NCBI GenBank assembly: GCA_964397665.1
Contig: CAYNJW010000022.1
Coordinates: 1 to 8,362, forward strand
Direction: 5' to 3'
Source: CAYNJW01 sp964397665
GTDB taxonomy: Archaea > Nanobdellota > Nanobdellia > Pacearchaeales > GW2011-AR1
DNA length: 8,362 bases
Shown piece after piece: positions 5,997-8,362 of the stretch. The notes under the pieces are model-generated. The model was not told where the DNA came from and did not search any database. It saw only the letters and a list, made by a program, of their open reading frames with translations. Each line of letters begins with the position of its first letter. Positions within the stretch are counted from its first letter, which is position 1. The translations under genes were made by a program, and so were the position numbers.

Positions 5997-6440
5997 TTAA
6001 TTTTTAATCGTTGTTTTAATTTTCTTTGGTAAAGATTTTTCTTTTTTTAATTCTAACTCTTCTTTTGAAAGCCATTTGGAGGATTTTAAAACTGCATCCA
6101 CTAACTCAACTCTTCTGTCTATCTTTCTTTTTTGTTTTGTTCTGACAACAATAATTAATTTTTTCTTTCCCCAAAAAATATCTAACTCATAATTTTTATT
6201 TTGATAATACCAGCACTCATCTACTAAATCTTTCATTCCAAAAAAATATATTTTTTCTTCTCCTGTTTTAGGATCTTCTTCTCTCCAACTAAATCTTGAT
6301 TCAATTTTTTCATTTTCAAATCCTAATTTTGTCATGAAATCAATAAAACCTTCTTTTGTATTTCTATTTTTATGGAAAGTATAATAATGTCTAATCCCAT
6401 TATTTCCTGTAGCAGAAATATCTAATTTTTTATTCTTCAT
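5997..6440 (-). CDS. Unknown protein of 147 aa in the gatC-gatA operon
   Basis: I do not recognise this family. The 147-residue protein is soluble and rich in aromatic residues, with predicted strands around residues 17-22 (RHYYTF), 63-70 (KIYFFGMK) and 82-98 (YELDIFWGKKKLIIVVR). A helix around 28-40 (KEGFIDFMTKLGF) and a very basic C-terminal tail (KKEKSLPKKIKTTIKN) complete it. The mixed strand pattern and basic tail suggest a nucleic-acid-related or partner-binding protein, but this is inference. No conserved Cys cluster, membrane segment or catalytic motif is evident. The ATG is embedded in the stop region of the nucleotidyltransferase gene (11-bp overlap), with AGGAG 8 nt before it, so the two proteins are probably made in coupled fashion and may work together. 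Its stop is followed after one base by the gatA ATG. Confidence 0.75.
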   Translation of the reverse strand: MKNKKLDISATGNNGIRHYYTFHKNRNTKEGFIDFMTKLGFENEKIESRFSWREEDPKTGEEKIYFFGMKDLVDECWYYQNKNYELDIFWGKKKLIIVVRTKQKRKIDRRVELVDAVLKSSKWLSKEELELKKEKSLPKKIKTTIKN

Positions 6441-6455
6441 CTGATAGACTCCTAA
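6430..6455 (-). repeat. Junction repeat copy A (nucleotidyltransferase end/147-aa gene start)
   Basis: On the minus strand this 26-bp segment holds the last codons of one gene, a Shine-Dalgarno site and the start of the next. It matches the segment at 7160-7185 at 21 of 26 positions without gaps, including an identical 3' part AGATGAAGAATAA. That part encodes D-E-E-stop in one frame and M-K-N-K in the other. Confidence 0.6.
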
Positions 6456-7170
6456 TTTTTTTAAAAAGAATGGTTAGTTTTTCTAAATCGAATTTTTCTT
6501 CAGATTTCTGAGTATTCTTATTCCAAAAAGAAATAATATATTCATCAATAATTTTGTCCCTACTTCCTTCCAAATCTTCTGACTTTTTTTTGTCTTCCAC
6601 TACTTTTTCAAAGAACTTTTGTATATTCCCCGGTAAATAGTTTATAATTTCTTTATAATCTTTTGGAGGTGGTAATCCTTCCTTCTCGATAAAATTAATA
6701 CAGGCTATACTTCTTAAAACATAAACATATTTTTTTAAATTTGCTTTTTTAGTATTTCTGTTTATATACTTCTCAAAATTCTGTCTTGCCATTGATCTAT
6801 AATGTTCTTGCATTTTTAATTTATTAAATTGCTTTTCGTAAATCAATCTCAATTCTTCAAAAAGTTTGTTCTCAAGATAAATTATATCACTACTTAACCA
6901 TTCCCAAACACTTGGATTACTTTCTATTAATAATCTAAAAAACTTTTTCAAATCCCATAAAACAATATCTAAATCTCCAACAAATTTATCTATTTGTTTA
7001 TCTTCCTCAATAAAATTAGCATAATCTTGAATAAAAACTCCCCTAACATCGAAATCACTATCTTCACTTTCCCAGTTCCAAGCCCTGCTTCCACTTTCTA
7101 AAAGATAAACTACTTTAATTCCTTTTTCTTCTTCAATCTTCTTTATTTCATTTAAAATCTTATTCTTCAT
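6430..7170 (-). CDS. RlaP/COG3541-type nucleotidyltransferase (Pol-beta fold)
   Basis: This 246-residue protein has the DNA-polymerase-beta nucleotidyltransferase fold. The N-terminal motif LLESGSRAWNWESEDSDFDV contains the nucleotide-binding G27-S28 and the metal ligands D39 and D41. The third acid is probably D68 in GDLDIVLWDLKKF, followed by SNPSVWEWL (84-92). The order G-S-R-A-W-x-W, S-D-x-D-V-R-G and D-x-V-L-W-x-L-K-K-F is typical of COG3541 (PF10127). That group includes RlaP, found beside RNA ligase in RNA-repair operons. The C-terminal helical half (about 100-246) should hold the substrate. No RNA ligase gene is in the window, so the substrate is unknown. The ATG has GGGAG 7 nt upstream and overlaps the end of the nucleotidase gene by 11 bp; its own end overlaps the next gene by 11 bp. 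No HEPN partner is seen, so a MNT/HEPN toxin pair is unlikely. Confidence 0.85.
   Translation of the reverse strand: MKNKILNEIKKIEEEKGIKVVYLLESGSRAWNWESEDSDFDVRGVFIQDYANFIEEDKQIDKFVGDLDIVLWDLKKFFRLLIESNPSVWEWLSSDIIYLENKLFEELRLIYEKQFNKLKMQEHYRSMARQNFEKYINRNTKKANLKKYVYVLRSIACINFIEKEGLPPPKDYKEIINYLPGNIQKFFEKVVEDKKKSEDLEGSRDKIIDEYIISFWNKNTQKSEEKFDLEKLTILFKKIRSLSDEE
6449..6453 (-). promoter_or_regulatory. Shine-Dalgarno sequence of the 147-aa gene
   Basis: AGGAG on the minus strand, 8 nt before the ATG at 6440 and within the coding end of the upstream gene. It supports internal initiation or reinitiation inside the operon. Confidence 0.65.
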
Positions 7171-7185
7171 CTAATATCTCCCTAA
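7160..7185 (-). repeat. Junction repeat copy B (nucleotidase end/nucleotidyltransferase start)
   Basis: Second copy of the junction seen at 6430-6455. It begins TTAGG, contains the Shine-Dalgarno GGGAG and ends with the shared AGATGAAGAATAA. It overlaps the last codons (R-E-I-L-D-E-E-stop) of the nucleotidase gene, in the same phase as copy A relative to its upstream gene (R-S-L-S-D-E-E-stop). Confidence 0.6.
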
Positions 7186-8011
7186 GTAATTTATTTATCT
7201 CTTCAAAATTTCCATCTTCAGTAATCACAATATCAAAGTTTTCTTTGTATTTTTCTAAATTTTCTTCAATATCTTCATTTAAAAAACCAATTTTTATTAT
7301 TTCGTTATATTCAAAACCTGTTGCCATTCCTAAATCTCCAAAACTATCTCCTAAAAGGATTATATTTTTTCTATCTTTTATTTTATTGTAAATTTCTGGA
7401 TAAGAACTTGTTGCTGTTTCATCCTTATTGAATACATGAATATATGGTTGTTTTACTTTTATAGCATTACCTTCAGAGTCCCACTCGAATTCATTGGTAA
7501 TAATGCTTACATTATCTAAATGTAGTTTTTTATCATCTAAAATCATATCAATTATATTCCCAATACCTCCAGAAGAAATAATGACTAACGGAATCTTAAC
7601 TTCATTCAGGGTTTTTATAAATTCTTCAGTGTTTTCTCTAAGGATTAGTTTCTTAGTGTTGACAATTTCTTGAAGATGTCTTTTATTCAATCCTGAAGAT
7701 ATTAAATTTTTAAATTGACTTTCCCACCATTCCATCATAGCCTTTTTCTTCTCTTCTAATTGAATAGTTGAATCTAGTTCTATTGGATGATACTTATTGA
7801 AATATTCATTAGCTTTTTTTGTATATTCTTCAGATAATATTTTTTCTTGAGAAAGTATACTTACAACACTAGTTATTTTTTCACCATTATTGAAAACTTT
7901 GGTTAGAGTTCTATCAAAATCTGATAAAATATGAATTTTTTCTTTACCTCCAAGCCTAAAAATTTCTTTCTTTCTTTCTAATTCCTCTAAATTTGAAATT
8001 AAAAAAGCCAT
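7160..8011 (-). CDS. UMPH-1/cN-III-type pyrimidine 5'-nucleotidase (HAD superfamily)
   Basis: This protein should remove phosphate from nucleoside 5'-monophosphates, typically UMP and CMP, in the cytoplasm. With the ATG at 8011 it has 283 residues, close to the usual ~290 of the UMPH-1 family. HAD motifs appear in order: DFDRT with nucleophile D31 and acid/base D33; SGGIG (S147); HVFNKDE with K196; and LLGDSFGD with D222 and D226. The cap region (about 45-130) carries HPIELDSTI and EEKKKAMMEWWES, matching the 'Y-x-x-I-E-x-D-P ... E-E-K ... M-x-E-W' pattern of vertebrate cN-III. An in-frame TTG at 8038 is a poorer start, because the Shine-Dalgarno GGGAG (8023-8027) lies between it and the ATG, 11 nt before the ATG. 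The ATG comes one base after the gatC stop. The family is best known from eukaryotes, so its place in an archaeal translation operon is notable. Confidence 0.88.
   Translation of the reverse strand: MAFLISNLEELERKKEIFRLGGKEKIHILSDFDRTLTKVFNNGEKITSVVSILSQEKILSEEYTKKANEYFNKYHPIELDSTIQLEEKKKAMMEWWESQFKNLISSGLNKRHLQEIVNTKKLILRENTEEFIKTLNEVKIPLVIISSGGIGNIIDMILDDKKLHLDNVSIITNEFEWDSEGNAIKVKQPYIHVFNKDETATSSYPEIYNKIKDRKNIILLGDSFGDLGMATGFEYNEIIKIGFLNEDIEENLEKYKENFDIVITEDGNFEEINKLLREILDEE
7178..7182 (-). promoter_or_regulatory. Shine-Dalgarno sequence of the nucleotidyltransferase gene
   Basis: GGGAG on the minus strand, 7 nt before the ATG at 7170, within the end of the nucleotidase gene. Confidence 0.65.
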
Positions 8012-8012
8012 C

Positions 8013-8273
8013 TTATTTCCAACTCCCTTTTTCAGCAATTAATAAATTATCTTCTACAAATGGTGCGTTTAAGAACATCAAATCTTGAAATTCTCTGTCT
8101 GTTTTCCAAGGTTCGCCTTCTTCCCTTGTTCCGAAATCTCTTGAAAAATGATGATCCTTCACTTTAATCTTTTCAAGTTTTGAAGAAAACTCATCTAAAA
8201 GATTTTTAGCATTTTTCTTTATTTCTTCTTTTTCTTCTTTTTCTAACTGATGCCATTTAAAATTATTAACCAT
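8013..8273 (-). CDS. gatC: GatC-like subunit of the tRNA-dependent amidotransferase
   Basis: GatC is a small protein that wraps around GatA and GatB and stabilises the GatCAB complex. This 86-residue protein has an N-terminal amphipathic helix (about 9-37, EKEEKEEIKKNAKNLLDEF) like the GatC helix bundle. Its extended C-terminal part includes FLNAPFVEDNLLIAEKGSW, corresponding to the GatC ending 'L-x-N-A-P-x-x-x-x-x-x-F/I-x-V-x-K'. The middle DHHFSRDFGTREEGEP is a charged linker, unlike bacterial GatC but of a kind seen in short archaeal forms. The presence of gatA later in the same operon supports the call. The ATG at 8273 lies 26 bp from a TATA box, so this first gene is leaderless. Similarity outside the ends is weak, so an unrelated small protein is possible. 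Confidence 0.65.
   Translation of the reverse strand: MVNNFKWHQLEKEEKEEIKKNAKNLLDEFSSKLEKIKVKDHHFSRDFGTREEGEPWKTDREFQDLMFLNAPFVEDNLLIAEKGSWK
8023..8027 (-). promoter_or_regulatory. Shine-Dalgarno sequence deciding the nucleotidase start
   Basis: GGGAG on the minus strand, 11 nt before the ATG at 8011 and inside the last codons of the gatC-like gene. It lies downstream of the alternative TTG at 8038 and therefore cannot serve it, which favours the ATG. Confidence 0.5.
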
Positions 8274-8293
8274 ATTAATTCAAAAGAATCTTA

Positions 8294-8302
8294 TTTTATA
8301 AG
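8294..8302 (-). promoter_or_regulatory. TATA box of the gatC-to-gatA operon
   Basis: CTTATAAAA on the minus strand, centred at 8298, lies about 26 bp before the ATG at 8273, so the operon mRNA should begin at or next to the start codon. No other convincing promoter was seen before the four downstream genes, which overlap or abut. Confidence 0.7.
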
Positions 8303-8321
8303 GGTTTCTCAATAGGGTTAA

Positions 8322-8334
8322 CTTAATATTTAAG
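8322..8334. promoter_or_regulatory. AT-rich dyad upstream of the operon, possible divergent TATA box
   Basis: CTTAATATTTAAG has symmetric ends (CTTAA/TTAAG), and GTTAAC directly overlaps its left edge (8317-8322). On the + strand, ATATTTAAG could be a TATA box for a gene starting near 8356, but only six bases follow in the window, so this cannot be tested. It could also be an upstream control site for the minus-strand operon. Confidence 0.25.
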
Positions 8335-8362
8335 GAGTAATTCTATCTCTATCTCTTGGAAA

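Noticed and set aside
5997..7170. Toxin-antitoxin pair of MNT/HEPN type
   Set aside because: The nucleotidyltransferase is the larger RlaP-like type, and the 147-aa partner lacks the HEPN R-x4-6-H motif and all-helical pattern.
8012..8038. TTG start adding nine residues to the nucleotidase
   Set aside because: It is a rare start codon and lies upstream of the only Shine-Dalgarno site, and the extra residues do not match the family start.
8326..8362. Divergent gene starting with TTG at 8356
   Set aside because: A TATA-like element lies about 26 bp upstream, but only two codons are visible, so no gene can be supported.
1..8362. CRISPR array, insertion sequence or prophage
   Set aside because: No spaced direct repeats, transposase, terminal inverted repeats or phage genes were seen.

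Overview
The window reads as a compact, AT-rich archaeal chromosome segment. Archaeal markers are ribosomal protein L15e, a tRNA gene without an encoded CCA, TTTATAAA-type TATA boxes about 26 bp before start codons, oligo-T runs instead of hairpin terminators, and separate gatC and gatA genes of the tRNA-dependent amidotransferase. Very small intergenic spaces, overlapping genes and many short lineage-specific proteins fit a DPANN-type archaeon (Woesearchaeota/Pacearchaeota-like), but that placement is inferred from style and no marker phylogeny could be run.

Left part (1-3926, mostly + strand): the 3' portion of an MFS-like membrane transporter that enters from the left edge; a 100-residue four-cysteine protein of unknown function; a protein joining an N-terminal zinc ribbon to a C-terminal Hsp20-like domain; a tRNA-Ile(GAT) on the minus strand; L15e; a PIN-domain ribonuclease with a basic insert; and a small probable membrane protein that overlaps the end of the PIN gene.

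Middle (3935-4624): thioredoxin on the minus strand, and a 75-residue unknown protein diverging from it. Between them is a perfect 8-bp inverted repeat, placed like an operator against the thioredoxin TATA box.

Right part (4658-8303, minus strand): one five-gene operon driven from a TATA box near 8298. The order is a GatC-like protein, a UMPH-1/cN-III-type pyrimidine 5'-nucleotidase of the HAD superfamily, an RlaP/COG3541-type nucleotidyltransferase of the Pol-beta fold, a 147-residue protein of unknown function, and gatA. The three central genes look like a module inserted between gatC and gatA: both outer joints read TAAGATGG, and both inner joints share the same 13-nt stop/start overlap. 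The module combines nucleotide removal, nucleotide transfer and an unknown partner inside a tRNA-aminoacylation operon. It is the best candidate here for an undescribed system.

Expression follows two modes. Genes that open a transcript generally have the ATG at the expected transcription start (leaderless). Genes inside the right-hand operon instead use Shine-Dalgarno sequences and stop/start overlaps. The leaderless spacing rule sets the starts of the PIN gene (2900) and the 75-residue gene (4397), both downstream of the longest possible reading frames.
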